The notes under the pieces were generated by a model that worked only from the letters and a program-made list of their open reading frames with translations, ran no database searches and was not told the origin of the DNA. From positions 1-44,218 of the IMG/VR virus record IMGVR_UViG_3300046714_000157: DNA of 44,218 nucleotides. The stretch is one strand, 5' to 3'. Shown here piece after piece: positions 29,599 through 36,600 of the stretch. Position 1 is the stretch's first letter, and the number at the start of each line of letters is the position of its first letter. The translations under genes were made by a program, and so were the position numbers. Source of the stretch: a virus.

Positions 29599-30084
29599 AT
29601 GGACCACGAGATCTACATTCTCACGGACGGCGTGGAGCGGCGCATTACGACGGCGATCGCGCGGGACGGGTTTGAGATCGTGTATTACGAGGACCACGCG
29701 ACGCTGTTCGCCACGTTTCTTCGATCGGGGCCTGAGAGCGAAAGCGCACCCCCGATGCTCGGGGACGAGATTCTAGTACGCGAGGTATCGACGAGCACGA
29801 TCTTGGTATCAAGTCGGCGCGTCTTCCAGGGGGTGATCGAGGAGATCGCGATCACGTCGGACAAATGGTTGATGCGGTATCGGTGCCGGGCGCGTGGGCC
29901 GAATTATGTGGCGGCGGCGCAAGCGGCGGCGGCGTCGTCGATCGTGTCGAATTCGACGCAGGTCTTCTGGTCGGCAATGGCGGATGGGACGCATCCGCCT
30001 CTGGCGGCGGCGCGGCGTCCGACGATCGTCGTGGTCGAGGAGACGGGGCGGCGGAAGATCACGCGAGAGGAGTTGCCGGAATGA
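29599..30084 (+). CDS. Hypothetical protein with shared C-terminal tail
   Basis: A protein of 161 residues. A beta-rich first part (HEIYILTDGVERRITTAIARDG, then PMLGDEILVREVSTSTILVSSRRVFQG) is followed by an Ala/Ser-rich stretch and the tail RRKITREELPE. The next two genes end in nearly the same tail. The codons of the tail also give the GAGGAG ribosome binding site of the next gene, whose ATG overlaps this stop. No family recognised. Confidence 0.5.
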   Translation: MDHEIYILTDGVERRITTAIARDGFEIVYYEDHATLFATFLRSGPESESAPPMLGDEILVREVSTSTILVSSRRVFQGVIEEIAITSDKWLMRYRCRARGPNYVAAAQAAAASSIVSNSTQVFWSAMADGTHPPLAAARRPTIVVVEETGRRKITREELPE

Positions 30085-30248
30085 ATGCGGGCGAGCGGAT
30101 CTGGCACGACGCAATGGCGGCGGCGATCGCGGAGCGGAAGTTGACGGTTGAAGAATGCGCGGCGTTGTGGATCTTCCTGAAGAATCCCCCGTTTCGAATC
30201 AGTCGCCAGAACGGGCGACGAATTAAGCGCGAGGAGTTGCCGGAATGA
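30081..30248 (+). CDS. Small helical protein with shared C-terminal tail
   Basis: A protein of 55 residues from ATG 30081 (ATGA overlap). One or two helices (MNAGERIWHDAMAAAIAERKLTVEE, then CAALWIFLKN) and then the tail GRRIKREELPE. The bases GAGGAGTTGCCGGAATGA at the end are identical to those ending the previous gene. Function unknown. Confidence 0.55.
   Translation: MNAGERIWHDAMAAAIAERKLTVEECAALWIFLKNPPFRISRQNGRRIKREELPE
30231..30248 (+). repeat. Repeated gene-end / RBS / start-overlap module
   Basis: GAGGAGTTGCCGGAATGA at 30231-30248 is identical to 30067-30084. A diverged version, GACGAGTTAGCGCCATGA, ends at 30442. Each copy encodes the last residues of one gene, the ribosome binding site of the next and the ATGA stop/start overlap. 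Confidence 0.8.
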
Positions 30249-30442
30249 GTGAGCTATGGGCGGTGATCTGGGGCGCGATGCCGATGGTGGCGGGGGCGGT
30301 GCTCGCCTATTATTTCGGATCGCGCGGAGGGGGGCGCGAGCGGTTGAGTCGGGGTGTTGACGTGAAGGCGGTGGCGACGGGCGTCGAGGTGAACGCGGGG
30401 GAGGGACATCGGAAGATCCGGCGCGACGAGTTAGCGCCATGA
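30245..30442 (+). CDS. Small membrane-anchored protein with shared C-terminal tail
   Basis: A protein of 65 residues. An N-terminal membrane helix (LWAVIWGAMPMVAGAVLAYYF) is followed by a basic Gly-rich stretch, a short beta segment (DVKAVATGVEVN) and the tail HRKIRRDELAP. The topology suggests one membrane pass with the tail in the cytoplasm. It may join the other two tail-bearing proteins at the membrane, but this is guesswork. Confidence 0.5.
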   Translation: MSELWAVIWGAMPMVAGAVLAYYFGSRGGGRERLSRGVDVKAVATGVEVNAGEGHRKIRRDELAP

Positions 30443-30573
30443 CCGAGTGGGTCGAGTCAATCGACTGGTGGCGCGTGGTCAGGGTGATGGTGGCGGTGTA
30501 TGTGGCGATGGTGACGGTGGAGGCGTTGGATCGCGGGGTGCGGGCGTTGGCGAAATGGATCAAAGGGAGGTGA
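30439..30573 (+). CDS. Very small membrane protein
   Basis: A protein of 44 residues from ATG 30439 (ATGA overlap) to TGA 30571-30573. It has one hydrophobic, Val-rich helix (WWRVVRVMVAVYVAMVTVEAL) and a basic C-terminal helix (ALAKWIKGR). It is coupled to the previous gene, also a membrane protein. The end of the gene carries GGGAGG for the next start. Confidence 0.45.
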   Translation: MTEWVESIDWWRVVRVMVAVYVAMVTVEALDRGVRALAKWIKGR

Positions 30574-30577
30574 CGAG

Positions 30578-30820
30578 ATGGGAATCAGTCGAATTCCGAA
30601 ACATCTGGAATATACGTCGGCGTCGGAGATGTTGGCGGCGATCGAGGCGCGGAATGAGCCGCTGAATTTCTACAAAATGCTGGTGTTGTTGGCGTTGAAG
30701 GACGCGCTCTGCGCGGCGGATGGGATCGGGGACGATGCCTACCGCGCGGCGGGTGCGGAAGGGCGGGCGATCGCGTTCCTCAATCAGGCGGTGCCGTACA
30801 CGCCGGACGAGGCGGCATGA
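30578..30820 (+). CDS. Hypothetical protein
   Basis: A protein of 80 residues preceded by GGGAGGTGACG. It is a helical protein (SASEMLAAIEARNEP, then FYKMLVLLALKDALCAADG, then DAYRAAGAEGRAIAFLNQA). No motif recognised. Its stop overlaps the following ATG. Confidence 0.5.
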   Translation: MGISRIPKHLEYTSASEMLAAIEARNEPLNFYKMLVLLALKDALCAADGIGDDAYRAAGAEGRAIAFLNQAVPYTPDEAA

Positions 30821-31104
30821 TGGCGGCGCGATATCGGTTCGAAATATCTGCTGGCAGGCCGGGGCATCCGAGTATGGTACGGGACGACGCGGGCGAATGG
30901 GTGCGGGAGCGGGATCATAGGGAGACGGTTGAGCGGGTCAGGCAATTGGAAGGGGCGTTGGCGTGGTTGCGGAATCAGTTCGCGGCGGGGCGGACGATTC
31001 GGGCGTTGGCGCCCGGCATTCCGACGTTGATCGATTGCGGGAATGGGGTGTTTCGCGGGAATCTGAAAATCGAGGGTGACGCGATCGAGAAGGTGACGGA
31101 ATGA
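30817..31104 (+). CDS. Hypothetical protein with coiled-coil segment
   Basis: A protein of 95 residues. The middle holds a heptad-like helix (HRETVERVRQLEGALAWLRNQFAAG), and the end is a beta segment (LIDCGNGVFRGNLKIEGDAIEKV). ATGA overlaps on both sides. Unknown function. Confidence 0.5.
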   Translation: MMAARYRFEISAGRPGHPSMVRDDAGEWVRERDHRETVERVRQLEGALAWLRNQFAAGRTIRALAPGIPTLIDCGNGVFRGNLKIEGDAIEKVTE

Positions 31105-31307
31105 GCGCGCGGGCGGCGTGTTCGATCTGTCAACACGGGACGGACCATAATTACCACAAGGTACTGATGGGCGGAATTCCTGGCGCGGTGTGTTGGTATT
31201 GTTTTGTGGCGTGGTACGAGGGCGGGTTGGTGACGGACGAAGCGATTCGGCGCGCGTCGATCACGGATCGGCATCGCGAAGGCGCGTTGACGGAGCGCGC
31301 GGTATGA
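31101..31307 (+). CDS. Small zinc-binding protein
   Basis: A protein of 68 residues. C-S-I-C near the start and C-W-Y-C about 23 residues later, with His residues between (QHGTDHNYHK), make a likely zinc site. The C-terminal part is helical (TDEAIRRASITDRHREGAL). Coupled by ATGA overlaps to both neighbours. Confidence 0.5.
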   Translation: MSARAACSICQHGTDHNYHKVLMGGIPGAVCWYCFVAWYEGGLVTDEAIRRASITDRHREGALTERAV

Positions 31308-31471
31308 AGGCGCGGAGCGGGGTGGATGCGATCCGGATGGTGCCGGTGAATCTGTTAGAGCAGACGTGGCGGATCTGGAAGGGAGCGCGGAATCTTGGGA
31401 TCGTGAAGTGGCACGGGGCGATTCCGTTCCGGATTCGGGTGGAATCAAAGCCTATCAGGTGGAAGCGGTAA
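31304..31471 (+). CDS. Very small basic protein
   Basis: A protein of 55 residues from ATG 31304 (ATGA overlap). Basic and Trp-rich (LLEQTWRIWKGARNLGIVKWHGA, then SKPIRWKR). No motif. The frame is also open upstream inside the neighbouring gene, so the start rests on the overlap. Confidence 0.4.
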   Translation: MKARSGVDAIRMVPVNLLEQTWRIWKGARNLGIVKWHGAIPFRIRVESKPIRWKR

Positions 31472-31539
31472 ACGGCGGCGATCCGGCGTGAAGTCTCACG
31501 GACCCGCGCGAAGTGGGGCGATCTGCGCGCGTGTGAGCG

Positions 31540-31576
31540 GTCGGCCTGGTCCCTTTATGGTAGGGATTGGGCCGAC
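31540..31576 (+). promoter_or_regulatory. Two-tier hairpin upstream of the gene at 31602
   Basis: Outer stem GTCGGCC/GGCCGAC (seven pairs), inner stem TCCCT/AGGGA (five pairs), internal loop TGG/TTG, apical loop TTATGGT. It lies in the 130-base spacer 31472-31601, in which I find no gene. The binding site of the next gene (AGGGAGGGGCG) is downstream and free. Confidence 0.6.
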
Positions 31577-31601
31577 GACGCGAGCAGGGAAGGGAGGGGC
31601 G

Positions 31602-31817
31602 ATGATCTGGACGGAGAAGGCGCCAACGGTCGAGGGATGGTACTGGTTCCGGTGGAAAGAGGAGACGAATCCGGAGCGATGGCGCGTCGTCAATGTCTAT
31701 GGCTATCGGAGCGATCCGAGTCTATTGGGCGCGAGCGGGGAAAATTTCGATCTGTTCAATCTGTCCTTGGGCGAATGGGCGGGGCCGTTGGTGCCGCCAG
31801 AAGAGAGGGGAGCATGA
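31602..31817 (+). CDS. Hypothetical acidic/aromatic protein
   Basis: A protein of 71 residues from ATG 31602. Its opening, WTEKAPTVEGWYWFRWKEE, with the P-T-x-x-G-W-Y-W-x-R pattern, is common in small phage and bacterial proteins of unknown function. It ends W-A-G-P-L-V-P-P-E. The gene sits directly before the glycosyltransferase-like gene with overlapping stop and start. Confidence 0.55.
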   Translation: MIWTEKAPTVEGWYWFRWKEETNPERWRVVNVYGYRSDPSLLGASGENFDLFNLSLGEWAGPLVPPEERGA

Positions 31818-32572
31818 TGAGTACGCCGACGATCCATGTCGCGATTCGGTCCTATAAGCGGGCGGGGACGATCACGACGTTGAAGTTATTTCCGGAGGCG
31901 TCGGTGTGGGTGCCGGAATCGCAGGCGGCGGCGTATCGGAAAGAGTACGGGGCGAAGCGGATTGAAGCGATTCCGGACGCGGAGGACGGCAACCTTGGCC
32001 GGAAATGTAATGCGATCTTGGATCGGTCGCCGAGTCGGTGGACGTTGATCGTGGACGACGATCTGACATCGATCAATATGTGGGAGGGCGGCGCGAAGCA
32101 TGTGCTCACGATGCGGCAGATTCGCGGGATGGTGGAGCATTTCTACGATCTGGCGGAGCAACTGCGCGTGACGTTGTGGGGGTTGAATCAGATAGACGAC
32201 GCGCTCGCGTATCGGACGCAGACGCCGTTCTCGTTTCTCGCGCCGGTGTTGGGGCCGTTCGCGGGGCATCTCGATCCGGTGGTCCGGTACGATCCCTCGG
32301 TGGGGGGGAAGGATGATTATGATTTCTGGCTGGCGACGATCGCGCGGGAACATCGCACGTTGCGCGTCAATAAATATACCTACCGGCACGATTCGGGGCG
32401 GAAGGCGGGCGGGTTCGTGAGTCTGCGGACGTTGGAGATCGAGCAGGCGTCGGTGGCGCGGATGCGCGCGAAGTGGGGGAATTTGTTCCGCGCGGGGGGG
32501 TCGATCGGGCCGCATTCGCGCGGGACAAATATCCTGAATTCGATTGTGACGGTGCCGATCGCGGGGGTGTGA
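31817..32572 (+). CDS. GT-A-type glycosyltransferase-like protein
   Basis: A protein of 251 residues (ATG 31817; ATG 31814 in the same frame is equally possible). It starts with a strand and sugar-nucleotide loop (IHVAIRSYKRAGT), then VWVPESQAAAYRKEYG, NLGRKCNAILD, and the metal-binding D80-D-D82 in WTLIVDDDLTS. Later come KDDYDFWLATIAREHRTLRVNKYTYRH and a closing MRAKWGNLFRAGGS. The order resembles the TET-associated / GREB1-type glycosyltransferases of phages, which add sugars to modified bases. The position next to the terminase suggests DNA or virion decoration. No hydroxymethylating enzyme is in view. Confidence 0.65.
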   Translation: MSTPTIHVAIRSYKRAGTITTLKLFPEASVWVPESQAAAYRKEYGAKRIEAIPDAEDGNLGRKCNAILDRSPSRWTLIVDDDLTSINMWEGGAKHVLTMRQIRGMVEHFYDLAEQLRVTLWGLNQIDDALAYRTQTPFSFLAPVLGPFAGHLDPVVRYDPSVGGKDDYDFWLATIAREHRTLRVNKYTYRHDSGRKAGGFVSLRTLEIEQASVARMRAKWGNLFRAGGSIGPHSRGTNILNSIVTVPIAGV

Positions 32573-32574
32573 CG

Positions 32575-34602
32575 ATGGCGGAGAGCGCGGGGGATCTGTC
32601 CAGCGCGTTGTATGCGCCGGACGTGGTGGAAGTGTTTCGGGTGGTGGGGCGGCAACATCTGGACACGAAGGTGGAGCGATCGGTGTCGGCCTGGGCGGAC
32701 GTGGAGCGGCGGTTGGTGGCGGAGACGGCGGCGGAGGCGGGGTTCTGGCGGACGGAGCGGGCGCCGTATCAGCGCGAACCGATGGACGCGTTTACTGATC
32801 CGGACGTGACGGACATTACGCTGTGCACGGCGACGCAGGTCGGGAAGACGGAAATGATTTTGAATATGGTGGGCTATGTCATTGACGACGATCCGTCGCC
32901 GACGATGATCGTGCTCCCGCGCGATGAAGACGCGAAGGCGTGGGCCTCGAAGCGGGTCAAGCCGATGGTGGAAGCGTGTCCGGCGTTGCGGATGCACACG
33001 ACGGGATTGGACGACGATCTGGCCGGGAAGACGTATCGGTTCGATCGCATGTTCCTGAAATTCGCGGGCGCGAATTCCCCGGCGGATCTGGCGTCCGATC
33101 CGTGTCGGCGCGTGTTGTTTGACGAGGTGGAGAAGTATCCGCAATTCTCAGGGCGGGAGGCGTCGCCGATCCGGTTGGGCTCGGAGCGGACGCGGACGTA
33201 TCCGGATCGGAAAATTGTGTTGGCGTCCACGCCACGATTAGAAACGGGCTACATCTGGTCGTCGTTGAAGCGGTCGGACTGGCGGCGATGGTGGGTGCCG
33301 TGTCCGAGGTGCCAGGCGTTTCAGGCGTTGACGTTTCGTCCGGACGAGAAATTAGGGACGGGGGCGTTGCGGTGGACGAAGGGCGCGACGGCGGACGAGA
33401 TTCGGGAAGGACGGGCGGAGGTGTGGTACGTGTGCGGGCGGTGCGCGGGGCGGATCGAGACGACGGAGCGGATGGAGATGCTGCGGCGCGGGGTGTGGGT
33501 GCCGAAGGGGTTGACGTGTGTCGAAGGACAGGTGAAGGGGAGCCCGCGGCAGCGATATCACCGGGGCTATCATCTGTCCGCGTTGTGTTCGATGTGGGTG
33601 GAGTGGGAGACGATCGTGGCTGAATTTCTGGACGCGAAGGGGAAGCGCGAGGAGTTGATGGGATTCGTCAATTCGGTGTTAGCGGAGCCGTGGGTGGAAA
33701 CATCGGAGGAGCGCGTGGTGCTCGATCCATTGAAACGGTTGGAGCGGTATGCGGGGTATATCCCGAGCGGCGTGTTGATTCTCACGGCGGGCGTCGATGT
33801 GCAGGACGATCGCATCGAGTGTGAATTGATCGGGTGGGGCGTGGGGGAAGAGTCGTGGAACATCGACTATTTCGTATGGCCGGGCGATCCGGCGAAAGAC
33901 GACGTATGGGCGAATGTGACGGCGTTGAAGGCGCGGACGTTCAAGCGCGTCGATGGGGTGGAGATGAAAGTCACCTGCATGGCGATCGATAGCGGGGGGC
34001 ATCATACGCAGAAAGTATATAGCTACGTGCGGCCACGGCAGATCGATCGGGTGTGGGCCGTGAAGGGCGGGAGTGAAGTCAGTCCGCGCGTGATCGCGGG
34101 GAAGGCGCGGACGAATGTCGGCCAGGTCGATCTGTGGTTGATCGGCACGCAGGTGGCGAAGGATACGATCTACTCCCGGTTGAAATTGGATCAGGTGGGG
34201 CCGGGGTTCTGTCATTTTCCGGACGCGCGGGAGTCGGACTATTTTGCGCAGTTGACGGCGGAACGGGTCCAGGTCGCGTATCGGAAGGGGTTCATGGTCC
34301 GGACGTATGTCAAGACGGGGCGGAATGAGGCGTTGGATTGTCGGGTCTATGGGTACGTCGCGCTGGTCCTGTTGCAACGCGGCGCGGGGATCGCGTGGGA
34401 GGAGATCCGGCAGCGGTTGACGGATGAAGCGGCGGAAGTGGCGGCGGGGATTGCGTCGAGGACGTTGGACGAGGCAGGAAAAGATGCGCTGCACATGCCG
34501 GTGGCGGTGGCGGCGAAAGAGCGGACGCCGTTCCCGTCGGAGGCGGCGAAGCGCGAGGCGCGTCTTCCACGGCGGGGCGGGTTTATCAAGGGGTGGCGGT
34601 GA
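32575..34602 (+). CDS. Terminase large subunit (lambda gpA family)
   Basis: A protein of 675 residues that packages DNA into proheads and cuts it. The ATPase part has a Walker A-like A86-T-Q-V-G-K-T92, a coupling region (LPRDEDAKAWASKRV), and Walker B VLF-D183-E184. A zinc-ribbon insert holds C-P-R-C and C-G-R-C. The nuclease part has AGVDVQDDRIECELIGWG and AIDSGGHHTQ, as in the RNase-H-like domain of gpA, and later DCRVYGYVAL. These are the hallmarks of the lambda gpA group, many of which use cos sites. The C-terminus ends GFIKGWR, matched in the next gene. Confidence 0.95.
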   Translation: MAESAGDLSSALYAPDVVEVFRVVGRQHLDTKVERSVSAWADVERRLVAETAAEAGFWRTERAPYQREPMDAFTDPDVTDITLCTATQVGKTEMILNMVGYVIDDDPSPTMIVLPRDEDAKAWASKRVKPMVEACPALRMHTTGLDDDLAGKTYRFDRMFLKFAGANSPADLASDPCRRVLFDEVEKYPQFSGREASPIRLGSERTRTYPDRKIVLASTPRLETGYIWSSLKRSDWRRWWVPCPRCQAFQALTFRPDEKLGTGALRWTKGATADEIREGRAEVWYVCGRCAGRIETTERMEMLRRGVWVPKGLTCVEGQVKGSPRQRYHRGYHLSALCSMWVEWETIVAEFLDAKGKREELMGFVNSVLAEPWVETSEERVVLDPLKRLERYAGYIPSGVLILTAGVDVQDDRIECELIGWGVGEESWNIDYFVWPGDPAKDDVWANVTALKARTFKRVDGVEMKVTCMAIDSGGHHTQKVYSYVRPRQIDRVWAVKGGSEVSPRVIAGKARTNVGQVDLWLIGTQVAKDTIYSRLKLDQVGPGFCHFPDARESDYFAQLTAERVQVAYRKGFMVRTYVKTGRNEALDCRVYGYVALVLLQRGAGIAWEEIRQRLTDEAAEVAAGIASRTLDEAGKDALHMPVAVAAKERTPFPSEAAKREARLPRRGGFIKGWR

Positions 34603-34850
34603 GAAAACTCCAGACGGTCAAGGATCTGGCGAAATTGTTTCACAAGCATGAGAACACGATCTACCGCTGGATCGTCGAGGATCATTTATTCCCGAACGCG
34701 TTCCGCGTCAAAGATGGGTGGTACGTGCCGGAATCGGATGTCGAGAAGTTGATGAAGGCGGGGAAAGTCGAAACGAACGGCGACGCGCCCGCGTCAAAGT
34801 TAGGCCAGAAGCGCGTCAGCGCGGGTTTTGTCAAAGGGTGGCGCGAATAA
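34599..34850 (+). CDS. Small HTH protein of the packaging cluster
   Basis: A protein of 83 residues from GTG 34599 (GTGA overlap with the terminase stop; GTG 34593 also possible). Excisionase/MerR-like HTH: LQTVKDLAKLFHKHENTIYRWIVEDHLF, then a wing (NAFRVKDGWYVPESDVEKLM). It ends in SAGFVKGWRE, which repeats the terminase end GFIKGWR. Position and tail suggest a packaging role, possibly as the true DNA-recognition subunit. It is too short for a standard small terminase. Confidence 0.6.
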   Translation: MRKLQTVKDLAKLFHKHENTIYRWIVEDHLFPNAFRVKDGWYVPESDVEKLMKAGKVETNGDAPASKLGQKRVSAGFVKGWRE

Positions 34851-34956
34851 AAATCGGTCCCCAGGGTTCACTACCTCCCACGATCTCCCACTATCCATAG
34901 TGTTCGATCTCGCGTATCTCCCCACGCATTGTGCTTGACGGCGTGGAGGGCGCGGA
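34851..34956. other. C-rich gap between packaging and portal genes
   Basis: A 106-base stretch whose + strand is rich in C and T, opposite to the rest of the window. It holds a perfect dyad CACTAT-CC-ATAGTG (34889-34902) and a run of short CTCCC/TCCCC repeats. It contains no gene. The composition and its place beside the terminase make it a candidate packaging signal. Confidence 0.4.
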
Positions 34957-36600
34957 ATGTTTGAGCGATTGACGGCGGCGTGGCAGACGTTCAAGACGTG
35001 GGGCGCGCCGTCGTCGAATCCGGTGAAGGCGAAGGCGTCGGCGGCGGACCTCAATCGCATGTATAGCCTGGGGCGACCTGGGCGGCTCACCTCTGGTTTC
35101 GGCACACAAACCACTTCAGAAGATACGGAATTGATATCGAGTCTGCGCGTTGCGCGGAATCGGTCGCGTGAATTGGTGCGCGACGCGGCCTATGCGAAGC
35201 GCGCGAAGGTGATCATCCAGAATAATATCATCGGGTCCGGCGTCGGGATGCAGGCGAAGGTGAAGACGACGCGGGACGAGTTCAATGAAACGGTCAACGA
35301 CGAGATCGAAGAGGTGTGGGAAGAGTGGAGCTATGCGGAGGCGTGCCATACGGGGCGGTCGTTGCATTTCTGTGATTTGGAACGGCAGGCGGTCGGGCAG
35401 GTGTTCGAAGCGGGGGAGATCTTCATTCGCATGTGGCCCATGCGGATCGGCGCGTCCAAGGTGCCGTTGGCGTTGGAGTTGATCGAGCCGGAACGGATCG
35501 CGGACGATGTGGGGCCGATCACGGCGTCCACGACGGCGAACGTCAAGCTGGGGATCGAGGTCGATCGGTTCGGCGCGCCGGTGAATTATTTGATCCGAGA
35601 ATTGCACCCCGGCGATCCGCGCGTCATGGGGACGGCGACGGATCGGGTGGAGCGCGTTCCGGCGAGCGATATCATTCACTTGCGCAGTATCGATCGGTGG
35701 CCGCAGACGCGGGCAATGCCGTGGATGCACGCGAGCGGGCGGAAGTTTCAGGATATGGACGGATTGACGGAGGCGGAGATCACGGCGGCGCGCGGCGCGG
35801 CGTGCTATATGGGGTTCATTGAATCGCCGGGCGGGGAATCGGAATTTGGCTCGAAGCAGGAAGACGGATCGTTGACGACGGAGATCGAACCGGCGTTGCT
35901 GGCGCGGTTGCGGGCGGGCGAGAAGTTTAATTTTGCCTCGCCGAATCGTCCGAATCAGCATCTCGATCCGTTTATGCGGATGATGTTGCGGGAAGTGGCG
36001 GCGGGGACGGGCGTGAGCTACGAAAGTCTCTCGCGGGATTATTCCCAATCCAATTACTCGTCGTCGCGATTGGCGTTGCTGGATGATCGGGATCTGTGGC
36101 GGGTGTTGCAGATGTGGTTCATTCGATCGGTTCGGCAGCGGGTGCATAAGTTCTGGCTCCAACAGGCGGTGTTGGCGCGCGCGATCACGTCGATTCCGGT
36201 CGAGGCGTATGCGTTGAATCGATCGAAGTATGAGGCGGTACGATTCAAGCCGCGCGGATGGTCGTGGGTCGATCCGACGAAAGAGGTGGAGGCGGCGGAG
36301 AAGTCGATCCGGAACGGGTTCACGACGGTGTCGGCGGTCATTGCGTCGGTGGGGGATGGGCGGGATCTCGAAGACGTAATGAAAGAGCGGCGCGACGAAT
36401 TGGATTATATGAAGACGCAGAAATTGATCTTCGACAACGATCCGTCCACGGTCAAGAAAGAACCGGCGCCAGGGGCGGCGGGGGATATGACGCCAACGGA
36501 GACTCAGGCGACGACGGACAATCAGGCGGCGGCGGATCAGACGACGCAGAAGAACGCGGCGCCGATCATTCACATGCACGCGGGAGGGCGACATGGCTGA
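34957..36600 (+). CDS. Portal protein (lambda gpB family)
   Basis: A protein of 547 residues forming the ring at the head vertex through which DNA passes. Marks of the family: LRVARNRSRELVRDAAYAKRAKVIIQNNIIGSGVGMQAK, then GEIFIRMWPMR, LELIEPERIADD, ASDIIHLRSIDRWPQTRAMPWMH, then FASPNRPNQHLDPFMRMMLREVAAGTGVSYESLSRDYSQSNYSSSRLALL. The C-terminal tail is Gln/Thr/Ala-rich and ends in a His-containing peptide (HMHAGGRHG). No protease domain is part of it; that activity is in the next gene, which overlaps by eight bases. Confidence 0.92.
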   Translation: MFERLTAAWQTFKTWGAPSSNPVKAKASAADLNRMYSLGRPGRLTSGFGTQTTSEDTELISSLRVARNRSRELVRDAAYAKRAKVIIQNNIIGSGVGMQAKVKTTRDEFNETVNDEIEEVWEEWSYAEACHTGRSLHFCDLERQAVGQVFEAGEIFIRMWPMRIGASKVPLALELIEPERIADDVGPITASTTANVKLGIEVDRFGAPVNYLIRELHPGDPRVMGTATDRVERVPASDIIHLRSIDRWPQTRAMPWMHASGRKFQDMDGLTEAEITAARGAACYMGFIESPGGESEFGSKQEDGSLTTEIEPALLARLRAGEKFNFASPNRPNQHLDPFMRMMLREVAAGTGVSYESLSRDYSQSNYSSSRLALLDDRDLWRVLQMWFIRSVRQRVHKFWLQQAVLARAITSIPVEAYALNRSKYEAVRFKPRGWSWVDPTKEVEAAEKSIRNGFTTVSAVIASVGDGRDLEDVMKERRDELDYMKTQKLIFDNDPSTVKKEPAPGAAGDMTPTETQATTDNQAAADQTTQKNAAPIIHMHAGGRHG

